A stretch of 64,000 nucleotides of DNA from Paraburkholderia nodosa DSM 21604. Its GTDB lineage: Bacteria > Pseudomonadota > Gammaproteobacteria > Burkholderiales > Burkholderiaceae. The stretch spans positions 316,583 through 380,582 of the forward strand of contig NZ_JAFA01000003.1 of the NCBI RefSeq assembly GCF_000519185.1. The letters run 5' to 3'. Each line of letters begins with the position of its first letter. Position 1 is the stretch's first letter. This document shows positions 42,584 through 52,648 of the stretch, one piece after another. Position numbers and translations under genes: made by a program. A model generated the notes under the pieces. The model did no database searches. It was not told the DNA's origin and saw only the letters and a list, made by a program, of their open reading frames with translations.

Positions 42584-42790
42584 TTAGCAGCACTTCCCTG
42601 CACCCGACCCATAGCGGGCGTTTTGCCGCTCGCGGAAAAACTCCTCGTAGGTCATGACCGGGCGGTCGGGATGCGTCTCGCGCGCATGCGCGACGTAGCC
42701 CTCGTAGTCCGGCAAACCGACCATCAAGCGCATGGCCTGGCCGAGATAGCGCCCGGCTGTCTGTACGTTGTCGCGAAGTCCCGAGAACAT
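42584..42790 (-). CDS. ybdD: YbdD/YjiX family small protein
   Basis: A 68-aa protein of the YbdD/YjiX family (GQAMRLMVGLPDYEGYVAHA, then HPDRPVMTYEEFFRERQNAR), ending in CC. In enterobacteria this gene follows cstA or btsT, as here (26 bp apart). It is thought to assist the transporter, but its mechanism is unknown. Length and both conserved blocks are complete. Confidence 0.9.
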   Translation of the reverse strand: MFSGLRDNVQTAGRYLGQAMRLMVGLPDYEGYVAHARETHPDRPVMTYEEFFRERQNARYGSGAGKCC

Positions 42791-42816
42791 GATGTGCTCC
42801 GTTCAGTAACGTCGAT

Positions 42817-44904
42817 TCAATGCACGCGATTCGTCACGGCCGCCGCGCCGCCAGCCGGCATCGCCTGATACGGCGTTTCCTGCACGGTCGGACGGTCGAT
42901 GCGGCGCGCACGCGCAATCGCGATCAGGCCATATACGACGATGCTCACCACGACGAAGATGAACAGGCCCGAGAGCGCGGCATCGACGTAGTCGTTGAAG
43001 ACCATGCGCTGCATCTGCTCGAGCGACTTCGCGGGCGCGACGATCTTGCCATCCGCGATCGCCGCCGAGAGCTTCTGTGCGTGCGCGACGAAGCTCACCT
43101 TCGGGTTGCTGTCGAAAATCTTTTGCCAGCCCGCCGTGAGCGTGCAGATGAGGAGCCACACCGTGGGAAGTGCCGTGACCCATGCGAACTTCTCGCGCTT
43201 CATCTTGAAGAGCACGACGGTGGCGAGCATGAGCGCGATACCGGCGAGCATCTGGTTCGAGATGCCGAAGAGCGGCCACAGCGTATTGATGCCGCCAAGC
43301 GGATCGACCACGCCTTGATAGAGGAAGTAGCCCCATGCGGCCACGCACAAGCCCGTGGCGATCAGGTTTGCGGGCAGCGATTCCGTGCGCTTGAGCGACG
43401 GGTGGAATGTGCCGAGCAAATCTTGCAGCATGAAACGGCCCGCGCGCGTGCCCGCGTCGACGGCGGTCAGGATGAAGAGCGCTTCGAACAAGATAGCGAA
43501 GTGATACCAGAACGCCATCATCGCCTCGCCGCCCACCACCTGGTGCAGGATCTGCGCCATGCCCACGGCCAGGGTCGGCGCGCCGCCTGCGCGCGCGACG
43601 ATGGTCGTTTCGCCCACGGCCTGCGCGGTGTGCGTGAGCATCTCCGGCGTGAGCACGAAGCCCCAGTGACCCACGGTTTGGGCGACGGCGTCCGGCGTCG
43701 TGCCAAGCACGGCGAGCGGCGCGTTCATCGCGAAGTACACGCCCGGCTCGATCACCGAGGCGGCCACGAGCGCCATGATCGCGACGAACGATTCCATCAG
43801 CATCGCGCCGTAACCGATGAAGCGCGCGTTGGTTTCGTTATCGAGCAGCTTGGGCGTCGTGCCCGACGAGATCAGCGCATGGAAGCCCGACACCGAGCCG
43901 CACGCGATCGTGATGAAGAGGAACGGGAACAGGTTGCCCGACCAGACCGGGCCCGTGCCGTCGATGAACTTCGTGAAGGCCGGCATCTTCAGTTCCGGCG
44001 CGACAATCAGAATGCCGATCGCGAGCGCGAGAATCGTGCCGATCTTGAGGAACGTCGAGAGGTAGTCGCGCGGCGCGAGCAGCAGCCACACCGGCAGCAC
44101 CGAAGCGACAAAGCCATAGCCGATCAGGATCCAGGTGAGCTGCGTGCCCGTGAACGTGAACCAGGCTGCCAGCGTGGGCGAATCGTGCACGTGCTGGCCG
44201 AAGGCGATGGAAGCCATCAGCAGGACGAAACCGATGATCGAGATTTCCCCGATCTTGCCCGGGCGGATGTAGCGCACGTACAGGCCCATGAAGATCGCGA
44301 TGGGAATCGTCGCGGCCACCGTGAACGTGCCCCACGGCGAGTTCGTGAGCGCCTTCACCACGATCAGCGCGAGCACCGCGAGAATGATGATCATGATGAG
44401 GAAGGTGCCGAACAGCGCGATCACGCCGGGCACCGGGCCGAGCTCCATCTTCACGAGGTCGCCCAGCGAGCGGCCGTCGCGGCGCGTGGAGAGGAACAGC
44501 ACCACGAAGTCCTGCACGGCGCCCGCAAACACCACGCCCGCGAGAATCCAGAGCATGCCGGGCATGTAGCCCATCTGCGCGGCCAGCACCGGGCCCACGA
44601 GCGGACCCGCGCCCGCAATCGCCGCGAAGTGATGGCCGAACAGCACGTATTTGTTGGTGGGCACGAAGTCGAGCCCGTCGTTGTGGCGCACGGCCGGCGT
44701 CATGCGCAGGCCGTCCAGCTGCAGAACCGTGCTCGCGATGAAGCGGCTATAGAAACGATACGCGATCAGATAGACGCACACGGCGCAGATCACAATCCAC
44801 AGTGCGCTGATGCGCTCGCCGTGCGCGAGCGCGATGGTGCCGAACGCGAACGCGCCAAGCAGCGCGACCAGCGTCCAGACGACAAAACTGGATGTCCGAT
44901 TCAT
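42817..44904 (-). CDS. cstA: Carbon starvation protein / pyruvate transporter CstA
   Basis: A 695-aa inner-membrane protein with roughly 16-18 hydrophobic helices. Family blocks include NKYVLFGHHFAAIAGAGPLVGPVLAAQMG, TRRDGRSLGDLVK, ACGSVSGFHALISSGTTPK and TAVDAGTRAGRFMLQ. CstA and BtsT import pyruvate by proton symport, with CstA also linked to peptide use in starvation. ATG 44904 gives a normal N-terminus; an extension to 45006 reads into the intergenic region. The divergent kinase and response regulator, with TACGTA boxes between, make a pyruvate-responsive two-component control likely. Confidence 0.92.
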   Translation of the reverse strand: MNRTSSFVVWTLVALLGAFAFGTIALAHGERISALWIVICAVCVYLIAYRFYSRFIASTVLQLDGLRMTPAVRHNDGLDFVPTNKYVLFGHHFAAIAGAGPLVGPVLAAQMGYMPGMLWILAGVVFAGAVQDFVVLFLSTRRDGRSLGDLVKMELGPVPGVIALFGTFLIMIIILAVLALIVVKALTNSPWGTFTVAATIPIAIFMGLYVRYIRPGKIGEISIIGFVLLMASIAFGQHVHDSPTLAAWFTFTGTQLTWILIGYGFVASVLPVWLLLAPRDYLSTFLKIGTILALAIGILIVAPELKMPAFTKFIDGTGPVWSGNLFPFLFITIACGSVSGFHALISSGTTPKLLDNETNARFIGYGAMLMESFVAIMALVAASVIEPGVYFAMNAPLAVLGTTPDAVAQTVGHWGFVLTPEMLTHTAQAVGETTIVARAGGAPTLAVGMAQILHQVVGGEAMMAFWYHFAILFEALFILTAVDAGTRAGRFMLQDLLGTFHPSLKRTESLPANLIATGLCVAAWGYFLYQGVVDPLGGINTLWPLFGISNQMLAGIALMLATVVLFKMKREKFAWVTALPTVWLLICTLTAGWQKIFDSNPKVSFVAHAQKLSAAIADGKIVAPAKSLEQMQRMVFNDYVDAALSGLFIFVVVSIVVYGLIAIARARRIDRPTVQETPYQAMPAGGAAAVTNRVH

Positions 44905-45230
44905 GCGGTGTCTCCATTGTGTTTTTAGCTTTGTGTCCGGCATCGGAACCGGACCCTCGCGCGCCGTCCACAGCATCGTGGCGAGGGCGGCGCATGCATG
45001 ACGCATTGCGCCATGTCGTGGGCGGTAGTATTCGCTTTCAGACCGTCAGCCACAACCGGACAACTACGTAAGCGCGCTACGTAGAACTACGTAGGGAAGG
45101 CAACAGTTCGTTGCGCACGCAACGACAATCGTCCCACCGCGCAAGGGCACCCTCTTGCGCGGCGAGTGAATTTGGCGCCTGCGCCGCGCGCGCCCGGTTA
45201 TGCTTGTAGACTCAGCTTCCGAACACCGTC
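44905..45230. other. Divergent regulatory region cstA / histidine kinase
   Basis: 326 bp that must hold promoters for both directions. Its main visible structure is a group of three TACGTA palindromes at 45065-45093. Apart from these it is GC-rich without long hairpins. No gene is supported. Confidence 0.6.
45065..45093. promoter_or_regulatory. Three TACGTA palindromes, probable response-regulator sites
   Basis: TACGTA occurs at 45065-45070, 45078-45083 and 45088-45093. The last two are full CTACGTAG palindromes separated by two bases, and the first is CTACGTAA. Centres are 13 and 10 bp apart, so two sites are in phase on the helix. They lie about 160-190 bp upstream of cstA and 140-165 bp upstream of the kinase gene. 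A LuxR/NarL-type regulator encoded alongside is the natural binder. Confidence 0.65.
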
Positions 45231-46724
45231 ATGCCCGCCCCATTTTTCTTCGCCGACCGCCGCCTGAAGACGAAAATCTTCCTGCTCGCGGTCGTGCCGT
45301 TCCTCGCCGCCATTGCCGGCATCGGGATCGGCGTGCGCCAGCAGGCCACGCAGCTCGCGCAAACGCAGCACGCGACCATGCAGAGCGCCTATCTGTCGAG
45401 CAAGGAGATCGAGCTGCGCCATTACGTGGAGCTGGCCACGAGCGCCATCGCGCCGCTCTACGCGCCCGAGGAAAACGCCAGCGCCGCGTTGCCCGCGCTC
45501 GAGAGCGAAGCCGACCGCCAGCTGGCCGCGCTAGCCGTGCTGCAGAAGATGGACTTCGGCCCCGACGGCTACTTCTTCGTCTACGACATGCACGGACGCA
45601 CGCTCATGCATCCGCGCGAGCCCGCGCTCGTCGGCCAGGATCTCTGGAACCTGCGCGACCCGCAGGGCGCGCTCACGATCCAGCAACTGATTGCCGCAGC
45701 CCAGCGCGGCGGCGGCTACGTGCGCTATATGTGGCACCGGCCGTCCACGGGCAAGCTCGCACCCAAGCTCGGCTATGTCGTGCCGCTGCCGCGCTGGGGC
45801 TGGATGATCGGCACCGGTATCTATCTCGACGACGTCGATTCGACGCTCGCGCACATCGACGAGCGCGCCTCCGCGAATATCGAGCACACCATTCAGTGGC
45901 TCGGCGTGATCGCACTCGCGGGCGTGCTCGTGATCGCGCTCGGTGCGCTCGTGCTCAACGTGAGCGAGCACCGCAGCACCGATGCCAAACTCAAACGCCT
46001 CGCGCAGCAGGTGGTCGAGTCGCAGGAGCAGGAGCGGGCGCGGCTCTCGCGCGAACTGCACGACGGCATCAGCCAGATGCTCGTTTCGGTGAAGCTGCTG
46101 CTGGAGTCGGCGCTGGCTCGCTTCGAGCGCGGCGAAACGCGCGTGCCTGCCGCCGAAGCGTCGCTCGCCACCGGCCTCTCGCGGCTTTCCGACACGCTGC
46201 GCGAAGTGCGCAGCATCTCGCACGCCCTGCGCCCCTCGATGCTCGACGACCTGGGCCTCGCCGCCGCGCTGGAGCAGCTCACGCGCGAGATGGCCGAGCA
46301 GACGGGCATCGAGATCGCCTTCACGCAAACCGCGCCGAAGCCGGCGAGCCGCAAGGCGCCGGTGCCCGCGCTGCCGGACGCCGTCAACACCGTGCTCTTT
46401 CGCATTGCGCAGGAAGCGCTCACCAACATCGTGCGGCACGCGCAAGCAGCGCGCGCCGCGCTCACGCTCGAGGTCGCCGCGAGCGGCGTGACACTCGGCA
46501 TTGCCGACAACGGCCGCGGCTTCGACGTGGCGCACGCGCTGGCTGACCCGCGCGCGGGTCTGGGCCTGCGCAACATGCGCGAGCGCCTGGAGGCGCTGGG
46601 CGGCCGCCTCGACATCACCTCGCAGCCTGGCCATACGCTCGTCACCGCGTGGGTGCCTGTTGCGTCGAATGCGGCGTCCAATGCAGCATCCAGAGCCGCC
46701 GCTGTATCAGGAACGCCGACATGA
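45231..46724 (+). CDS. Membrane sensor histidine kinase with cache domain (HisKA_3 type)
   Basis: A 497-aa NarL-partner kinase. The first helix spans residues 15-35, an extracytoplasmic single-cache-like domain (GYFFVYDMHGRTLMHP, then GWMIGTGIYLDDVD) extends to about 210, and the second helix is near 221-243. The HisKA_3 helix has phospho-acceptor His277 in RLSRELHDGIS. ATP-binding N box is EALTNIVRHA and G boxes are DNGRGF and GLGLRNMRERL. Cache domains bind small carboxylates, so pyruvate or lactate sensing for cstA is a reasonable inference. Its stop overlaps the regulator start (ATGA). Confidence 0.88.
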   Translation: MPAPFFFADRRLKTKIFLLAVVPFLAAIAGIGIGVRQQATQLAQTQHATMQSAYLSSKEIELRHYVELATSAIAPLYAPEENASAALPALESEADRQLAALAVLQKMDFGPDGYFFVYDMHGRTLMHPREPALVGQDLWNLRDPQGALTIQQLIAAAQRGGGYVRYMWHRPSTGKLAPKLGYVVPLPRWGWMIGTGIYLDDVDSTLAHIDERASANIEHTIQWLGVIALAGVLVIALGALVLNVSEHRSTDAKLKRLAQQVVESQEQERARLSRELHDGISQMLVSVKLLLESALARFERGETRVPAAEASLATGLSRLSDTLREVRSISHALRPSMLDDLGLAAALEQLTREMAEQTGIEIAFTQTAPKPASRKAPVPALPDAVNTVLFRIAQEALTNIVRHAQAARAALTLEVAASGVTLGIADNGRGFDVAHALADPRAGLGLRNMRERLEALGGRLDITSQPGHTLVTAWVPVASNAASNAASRAAAVSGTPT

Positions 46725-47392
46725 CGATGACGAATGCAAACGTGAACGATTCGACCAGCCCCGGTGCCAGGCCCGCGCGCCTCGTCCTCGTGGACGACCA
46801 TCCGCTCGTGCGCGACGGCCTGCGCGCACGGCTCGAAGCCGTGCCGGGTTTCGAGGTGGCAGGCGAAGCGGGCAACGCCGACGAGGCCATCGCGCTCGCC
46901 GCGTCGCTCGAACCCGATCTCGTGCTGATGGACGTGGGTATGGCCGGCGTGAACGGCATCGCGCTCGCGGGCATTTTCCACGAGCGCTTTCCGGCCATCC
47001 GCGTGTTGATGCTGTCGATGCACGACAACGTCGAATATGTGACCGAGGCGGTGCGCGCGGGCGCGAGCGGCTATGTGCTCAAGGACTCGCCGGCCACCGA
47101 GATCATCCGCGCGATCGAGGCGGTGCTGGCCGGGCGCACGTATTTCAGCGCGGGCTTGAGTGCGCGCATGATCCAGGCGTCGGTGCGCAGCACGCCCGTC
47201 GAGCGTCTCACGCCGCGCGAGCGCGACATTCTCGACGCGCTCGCGCAAGGACTCTCGAGCAAGCAGATCGCGCAGCGCGAGGGGCTTTCGGTGCGCACGG
47301 TGGAAACGCACCGGCTCAACCTCAAGCGCAAGCTGGAGATCGAAGGCCAGGCGGAGTTGATCAAGTTCGCGGTGGAGCACCGCAGAAAGTGA
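46721..47392 (+). CDS. LuxR/NarL-family response regulator
   Basis: A 223-aa regulator. The receiver spans residues about 20-138, with acidic pocket Asp25/26, phospho-acceptor Asp71 (LVLMDVGMAG) and Lys in VLKDSP. Residues about 156-220 are a LuxR-type helix-turn-helix (LTPRERDILDALAQGLSSKQ, then VRTVETHRLNLKRKL). ATG 46721 overlaps the kinase stop by 4 nt; an earlier in-frame start would lie inside the kinase gene. It probably controls cstA-ybdD through the TACGTA boxes. Confidence 0.9.
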   Translation: MTMTNANVNDSTSPGARPARLVLVDDHPLVRDGLRARLEAVPGFEVAGEAGNADEAIALAASLEPDLVLMDVGMAGVNGIALAGIFHERFPAIRVLMLSMHDNVEYVTEAVRAGASGYVLKDSPATEIIRAIEAVLAGRTYFSAGLSARMIQASVRSTPVERLTPRERDILDALAQGLSSKQIAQREGLSVRTVETHRLNLKRKLEIEGQAELIKFAVEHRRK

Positions 47393-47394
47393 AA

Positions 47395-47423
47395 CGGGCG
47401 CTCCGGCTTACCCGGAGCGCCCG
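47395..47423. terminator. GC-rich hairpin between response regulator and hpnM
   Basis: CGGGCGCTCCGG and CCGGAGCGCCCG are perfect 12-bp arms around a 5-nt loop, 3 bp after the regulator stop and 37 bp before the convergent hpnM stop. A T-run is missing on both sides, but position and stability fit a bidirectional terminator. Confidence 0.6.
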
Positions 47424-47459
47424 CAAAGTCACAGTGCGTGTGCAACCACTGAACGACGA

Positions 47460-48068
47460 TCAGCTGCGCGCGTTGTGGTCGACGAGGAACTTGATGAGGC
47501 CGTCGATGCCGCCCTTGGCGATCTGGTCGGCGAATTGCGTCTGGTAGACCTGGATCAGCCACGCACCCATCATGTTGATGTCGTAAATCTTCCAGCCGTT
47601 GGGCGTTTGCGTGAGACGGTAGTCGATGGCGTCGTCGCCGCCGTTGCTGATCACATGCGACTGCACCACGGTGTCTTTCGCGCCCCCACCCGTGTTCGAG
47701 GGGGCGAACTTGAAGGTCACCTGGGTATCGCGAAGTTGCGAGAGCGACGAGGCGTAGGTCTTTACGAGCAGGAGTTGAAATTGCTCATACAGCTTCTGCT
47801 GCTGTTCGGGCGTAGCCGTCGCCCAGGGTTTGCCAACGGCGATCCGCGTGGTGCGTTTGAAGTCGGTGGCGGGAACGAAATGGGTCTCGACCACCTGGGT
47901 GATCTTGCTCATGTCACCGCCGCGTGACTGCGGGTCGGCCTGCATCGCCTTGACGGTGCCTTCCACGGCGGCCTTGACGATGGCGTCCGGCGTGGTCTGC
48001 GCGAACGCGGCGCCCGAAGCGCCCGTGAAACAGGCGGCGACGAAAAATGCGGTCAGGTAACGTTTCAT
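47460..48068 (-). CDS. hpnM: MlaC/Ttg2D-like periplasmic lipid-binding protein (HpnM)
   Basis: A 202-aa secreted protein: signal peptide to about residue 23 (SGAAFA), then the MlaC/Ttg2D fold (AVGKPWATATPEQQQKLYEQFQ, LLLVKTYASSL, then NGWKIYDINMMGAWLIQVYQ and FADQIAKGGIDGLIKFL). MlaC proteins carry phospholipids between membranes; in hopanoid loci the family member is called HpnM. Here it is divergent from hpnN across 242 bp, which supports the hopanoid assignment over a general Mla role. No mlaDEF genes are in the window. Confidence 0.85.
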   Translation of the reverse strand: MKRYLTAFFVAACFTGASGAAFAQTTPDAIVKAAVEGTVKAMQADPQSRGGDMSKITQVVETHFVPATDFKRTTRIAVGKPWATATPEQQQKLYEQFQLLLVKTYASSLSQLRDTQVTFKFAPSNTGGGAKDTVVQSHVISNGGDDAIDYRLTQTPNGWKIYDINMMGAWLIQVYQTQFADQIAKGGIDGLIKFLVDHNARS

Positions 48069-48310
48069 ACGCTCTTCTGGAACAGTGAAATTCAGGCGCC
48101 GGTACAGTGCGACTCAGTGCGTGCGGTTAAGTGCAAGTGCAATCACGTAACCGTCGCGCCGCCGGCTGAGCCAGTATAACGGCTTTGGCAGATGCGCTGC
48201 CGGGGCGCCGCCTGAGCCCAGGTGTGCATGACCCGCGCCGGGACGGGCGGGGCCGGTATACTTGTGCGTTTCGCGTCAAAGAACCTAATTGACAGGGCCC
48301 CCTCGCCTGT

Positions 48311-50938
48311 ATGCTGAAGCCATTCATCATTAGCCTCGTCGCCTGGTCGGTGCGCCGCGCGGCGTGGGTGATCACACTCGCGATCGTGCTTGCCGTGCTC
48401 TCCGGCGTGTACGTCGTGAAGCATTTCAAGATCAATACCGACGTCAGCGGTCTCGTCGAGAACACAGCCCAATGGGCCGCGTTGAGCGAAGCCAAGGACA
48501 AGGCGTTCCCGCAGCGCGCGAGCTCGCTGCTCGTGGTCGTCGAAGCCGACGCGCCCGAGCTCGCCGACGCCGCCGCCGACAAGCTCGCGCAAGCGCTCAA
48601 GGCCGACTCGCGCGAATTCAGCGCCGTCTCACAGCCTGCGGGCGGCCCGTTCTTCCAGCACAACGGCCTGCTCTTTCCGTCCACGGCCACCGTGCTCTCG
48701 ACCACGGGCCAGCTCGTGCAGGCGCGCCCGCTCGTGAACCAGCTCGCGAAGGACCCGAGTCTCGCGGGTCTGGCCGGCACGCTCACGACCACGCTGCAAC
48801 TGCCGCTCACGATCGGCCAGATCAAGTTGCCGCAAATGGCGAATCTGCTTGGCAGCGCCGCCACCGTGGTCGACGAGGTGCTCGCTGGCAAGCCCGCGGC
48901 GTTCTCGTGGCGCGCGCTCGTCGACAAGGACTCGGCCACGAAGCCCGCCTTCGCGTTCATCACCGTGCAGCCGGTGCTCAATTTCGCCGCGCTCAAGGCG
49001 GGCGCGAACGCGTCGGAGGCGATCCGCGCGACCGCCGCCTCGCTTCATCTCGACAGCGAATTCGGCGCGCGCGTGCGCCTCACGGGCGAACAGCCGCTCG
49101 CCGACGACGAGTTCGCCTCGGTGCAGGACGGCGCCGCGCTCAACGGCGTGATCACGCTCGTCGTCGTGCTCGTCATCCTGTGGCTCGCGCTGCGCTCGGG
49201 CAAGCTGATCGGCGCAACGCTCATCACGCTCGTGATCGGTCTCGTCATCACGGCCGCGCTCGGCCTCATGATGATCGGCTCGTTCAACATGCTCTCGGTC
49301 GCGTTCATGGTGCTGTTCGTGGGGCTAGGCGTCGATTTCGGCGTGCAGTTCGGCGTGAAGTATCGCGAGGAGCGCTTTCAGGACGAGCGGCTCGACGCCG
49401 CGCTTCTCAAGACGGCGCGCACCATCGGCGTGCCGCTCACGCTCGCGGCCATCGCCGTGGCCGAAAGTTTCTTTTCGTTCCTGCCGACCGCCTACAAGGG
49501 CCTCTCGGAGCTCGGGCAGATCGCGGGCGTGGGCATGTTCGTAGCGTACGTCTGCAACATGACGGTGCTGCCGGCGCTCATCCGCGTGTTCAATCCCAGG
49601 GGCGAGCGCGCCTCGCCGGGCTTCGCGTTCCTCGCGCCCGTCGACAAATGGCTCGCCGAGCATCGCAAGCCGGTGCTGATCACCACGCTCATCATCGTGG
49701 TGGGCGCGACGCCCTTGCTGCTGCATCTGCGCTTCGACTTCAATCCGCTGCATCTTAAGGATCCGCATACCGAGTCGATGGCGACGCTGCTCGCACTCAA
49801 GAACTCGCCGGTCATCTCGATCAACGACGTGAGCGTGCTCGCGCCGTCGCTCGAAGAAGCCGACAAGATCGCCGCGCGGCTCTCGAAGCTGCCGGACGTG
49901 GCGCGAGCCACCACGCTCAGTTCGCTGATTCCCGACGATCAGCAGCAAAAGCTCATGCTGATCTCGAGCGCCGCGCAGCAGCTTCTGCCCGCGCTCACGC
50001 AGCAGCCGTCCTCGCCCGTGACCGACGAAGTGCGTGTGCAGACGCTCAAGCGCGCGGCCAACCAGCTCTCGCTCGCCGCAAGCGACCATCCGGGGCCGGG
50101 CGCGGCCGAGGCGCAGCATCTGTCCGACTCGCTCGCGAAGCTCGCGAACGCGAGCCCGGCCACGCGCGACCGCGCGGAAACCGCTTTCAGCCTCACGCTC
50201 AAGCTCGCCTTTGCGCAGCTCGCGCGCCTGTTGCAGCCCTCGGAAATCACGCGTGAAAACCTGCCGCCCGAGATGGCACGCGACTGGGTGGCGCCGACCG
50301 GCCAGGCAATCGTGGACATCGCGCCGCGCGTGCCGCCGGGCGTCGATTCCAACGACGACGTGATGCTCGCGCGCTTCGCACACGCGGTGAAGGCGGCGGA
50401 GCCGAACGCGATCGGCGGCCCGATCTCGATCCTGCACTCGGCGAACGTGATCATCCTCGCGTTCTTCCAGGCAGCGGGGTGGTCGGTGCTGCTCATCACG
50501 GCGCTGCTCTGGATCACGCTGCGCAATTTCGGCGACGTGCTGCGCACGCTCATTCCTCTGCTGGTATCGGCGCTCGTCACGCTCGAACTGTGCGTCGTCT
50601 TCGGAATTCAGCTAAATTTCGCCAACATCATCGCGCTTCCCCTGATGCTCGGCGTCGGCGTCGCGTTCAAAATCTACTTCGTGATGGCCTGGCGCGCGGG
50701 GCAAACCGGCCTCCTGCATTCGAGCCTCACACACGCGGTGCTTTTTTCCGCCGCGACCACGGCCACGGCGTTCGGAAGTCTGTGGCTATCGCATCATCCG
50801 GGCACGTCGAGCATGGGCAAGCTGCTCGCACTGTCCTTGTTTTGTACGCTGATAGGCGCCGTGGTGTTCCAGCCGGTGCTGATGGGCAAGCCGCGCGCAA
50901 AGCGCCAGAGATCGGAAACTCAGGGGATCGACCAATGA
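48311..50938 (+). CDS. hpnN: RND-family hopanoid transporter (HpnN)
   Basis: An 875-aa MmpL/RND-type inner-membrane protein. There is one helix near residues 15-37, a large periplasmic domain to about 275, then five helices ([20 protein letters not shown] onward, with [20 protein letters not shown]). A second periplasmic domain spans about 475-710, with a last helix set near 715-860. The GVDFG and GVAFKIYF segments mark the two proton-relay helices. HpnN moves hopanoids from inner to outer membrane. Its stop overlaps the mlaA-like start (ATGA), coupling the two. The ATG at 48311 begins 15 bp after a GC-rich block with weak Shine-Dalgarno sequence. Confidence 0.9.
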   Translation: MLKPFIISLVAWSVRRAAWVITLAIVLAVLSGVYVVKHFKINTDVSGLVENTAQWAALSEAKDKAFPQRASSLLVVVEADAPELADAAADKLAQALKADSREFSAVSQPAGGPFFQHNGLLFPSTATVLSTTGQLVQARPLVNQLAKDPSLAGLAGTLTTTLQLPLTIGQIKLPQMANLLGSAATVVDEVLAGKPAAFSWRALVDKDSATKPAFAFITVQPVLNFAALKAGANASEAIRATAASLHLDSEFGARVRLTGEQPLADDEFASVQDGAALNGVITLVVVLVILWLALRSGKLIGATLITLVIGLVITAALGLMMIGSFNMLSVAFMVLFVGLGVDFGVQFGVKYREERFQDERLDAALLKTARTIGVPLTLAAIAVAESFFSFLPTAYKGLSELGQIAGVGMFVAYVCNMTVLPALIRVFNPRGERASPGFAFLAPVDKWLAEHRKPVLITTLIIVVGATPLLLHLRFDFNPLHLKDPHTESMATLLALKNSPVISINDVSVLAPSLEEADKIAARLSKLPDVARATTLSSLIPDDQQQKLMLISSAAQQLLPALTQQPSSPVTDEVRVQTLKRAANQLSLAASDHPGPGAAEAQHLSDSLAKLANASPATRDRAETAFSLTLKLAFAQLARLLQPSEITRENLPPEMARDWVAPTGQAIVDIAPRVPPGVDSNDDVMLARFAHAVKAAEPNAIGGPISILHSANVIILAFFQAAGWSVLLITALLWITLRNFGDVLRTLIPLLVSALVTLELCVVFGIQLNFANIIALPLMLGVGVAFKIYFVMAWRAGQTGLLHSSLTHAVLFSAATTATAFGSLWLSHHPGTSSMGKLLALSLFCTLIGAVVFQPVLMGKPRAKRQRSETQGIDQ

Positions 50939-52008
50939 AGAAGAATCAAGCCGCGCTCACCATGGCGGCGGCGGGCCTGGCGCTCCTCGTGACGTCGGGT
51001 TGCGCCACGGGCCCCGACCGCAAACCGGGCGATCCGTTCGAGCCCGCGAATCGCGCAATTTTCACGTTCAACGACAAACTCGACACCTACATCGCGCAGC
51101 CGGTCGCCAAGGGCTACCAAAAGGTGACGCCGCAGCCGCTGCGCCAGGCGATCACGAACTTCTTCTCGAACATCGGAGACGTCGACAACTTTGCGAACAA
51201 CGTGCTGCAGCTGAAGATCACCGACGCCGTCGAGGATCTGATGCGCATCGCGATGAACACGACCTTCGGTCTGGGCGGCTTGATCGACTTCGCGACGGCG
51301 GCCGGGCTGCCCAAGCATCATCAGGACTTCGGCCTCACGATGGGCCACTACGGCATGCCGGCCGGCCCGTATCTCGTGCTGCCGCTGTTCGGGCCCAGTT
51401 CGGTGCGCGACGGCATCGGCATGGCCGTGGACGTGAAGTTCAACGTTATCAACTACTTCGAGCCGGCGGTGCGCAACCCGATGTATCTCGCGCAGTTCAT
51501 CAGCGCGCGCGCGGACCTGCTCGGCGCAACCGACCTCCTCAAGCAGGCCGCGCTCGACCCGTATTCGTTCGTGCGCGACGCCTATCGCCAGCAGCGCGAA
51601 TCGCTGATTCGCGGCTCGCGTGGCAACAATGCGCCGCTGCCCAACTACGGCGAACCGGGCGGCGACGAGACACCGAACGAGAACGGGGCCCCCAATTACG
51701 AGGACCCAGGCGAGTCGGGCGGTGCCGGCGGCGCGGGTGGCGCGGCCGCCCCCGGCGCTTCGAACAATGGTCTGCCGAATTACGAGGATCCGGGCGAGGG
51801 GAGCGCGGCGGGCGCTACCGGGGCTGCTGCGAGCGGCGCGGCGGCGACGGGTGCGGCCGCGGCGGGCGCGGGTCCGGGTGCGGCTGCGGCGGCCGGCACG
51901 GCGGGTGTCGCGGCAGCGGCGGCCGCTTCCGCACCGGCGACGGCATCGGCGCCTGTCGCGGCTTCGGGCGGGACGGCGGTGCCAGCGAAGCCTGCGTCGG
52001 CGCCCTGA
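50935..52008 (+). CDS. mlaA: MlaA/VacJ-family outer-membrane lipoprotein with a long Gly/Ala tail
   Basis: A 357-aa lipoprotein. Residues 1-22 end in a lipobox (VTSGC, lipid on about Cys23). Residues 30-235 are the MlaA domain ([18 protein letters not shown], then [18 protein letters not shown] and [20 protein letters not shown]). Normal MlaA ends near residue 250. Here a further 110 residues contain three related motifs ([26 protein letters not shown]) followed by Ala/Gly/Pro low complexity. The start overlaps the hpnN stop. Coupling with hpnN suggests the protein receives or balances lipids at the outer membrane. Confidence 0.88.
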   Translation: MKKNQAALTMAAAGLALLVTSGCATGPDRKPGDPFEPANRAIFTFNDKLDTYIAQPVAKGYQKVTPQPLRQAITNFFSNIGDVDNFANNVLQLKITDAVEDLMRIAMNTTFGLGGLIDFATAAGLPKHHQDFGLTMGHYGMPAGPYLVLPLFGPSSVRDGIGMAVDVKFNVINYFEPAVRNPMYLAQFISARADLLGATDLLKQAALDPYSFVRDAYRQQRESLIRGSRGNNAPLPNYGEPGGDETPNENGAPNYEDPGESGGAGGAGGAAAPGASNNGLPNYEDPGEGSAAGATGAAASGAAATGAAAAGAGPGAAAAAGTAGVAAAAAASAPATASAPVAASGGTAVPAKPASAP

Positions 52009-52054
52009 AAGCAACATAGCGCCCCCCCGTTTGCGGGCCGGCGGCGTCTGAACG

Positions 52055-52095
52055 CAAAAAAACCCGGCAACCTGGAAAGGTTGCCGGGTTTTTTT
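52055..52095. terminator. Bidirectional terminator between mlaA and the thioesterase gene
   Basis: ACCCGGCAACCT and AGGTTGCCGGGT are perfect 12-bp arms around GGAA, flanked by a run of seven A and a run of seven T. It is usable from both strands, as fits the convergent genes. Confidence 0.92.
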
Positions 52096-52114
52096 ATCCT
52101 GCCGTGCGCGCCGC

Positions 52115-52600
52115 TCAATGCACCGAAGCGTCCTCGCTCTCGGCCTGGCGCTCCGCTTCGTTCGCCGCCGCGAGCGCCGTGGCGTCCGCCGTCGTCTGCA
52201 CGGTCTGGCGATAGCGCTCGTAGGCTTCGTCGGCGTAGCGGATGCGTTCGCGGCCGTGCGGGGCCGGCGTGCCGTCCGCGCCGAGGTTCACGAACACCAT
52301 CTTTTCGATCGTCAGGATGCTCTTGCGCGTGATCTTGTTGCGCACTTCGGCGCGCAGCGTGACCGACGTCCGGCCGAAGTCGGTGGCCGTTATGCCGAGT
52401 TCGATGATGTCGCCCTGACGCGCCGAGCTCACGAAGTTGATCTCCGACATGAACTTGGTCACCACACGCTGGTTGTCGAGCTGGCAGATCGCGTAGATCG
52501 CCGCTTCTTCGTCGATCCAGCGCAGCAGGCTGCCGCCGAACAGCGTGCCGTTCGGATTCAGGTCTTCAGGCTTGACCCACTTGCGAGTATGAAAATTCAT
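52115..52600 (-). CDS. Acyl-CoA thioesterase (hotdog fold, YciA/Acot-like)
   Basis: A 161-aa single hotdog domain. Residues about 18-31 (GTLFGGSLLRWIDEEAA) contain the conserved Asp/Glu that activates water, and VVTKFMSEINFVSSARQGDI and GRTSVTLRAEV complete the fold. The last 35 residues form a hydrophilic Ala/Glu tail. ATG 52600 has GGGGAG nine bases upstream. Such enzymes hydrolyse medium or long acyl-CoA in the cytoplasm. A long inverted repeat with CCTAGG lies just upstream and may be its operator. Confidence 0.85.
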   Translation of the reverse strand: MNFHTRKWVKPEDLNPNGTLFGGSLLRWIDEEAAIYAICQLDNQRVVTKFMSEINFVSSARQGDIIELGITATDFGRTSVTLRAEVRNKITRKSILTIEKMVFVNLGADGTPAPHGRERIRYADEAYERYRQTVQTTADATALAAANEAERQAESEDASVH

Positions 52601-52648
52601 GGCTGGTAACTCCCCGAAATGTGATTCGTCCCCAGCTCGCCAATACGA

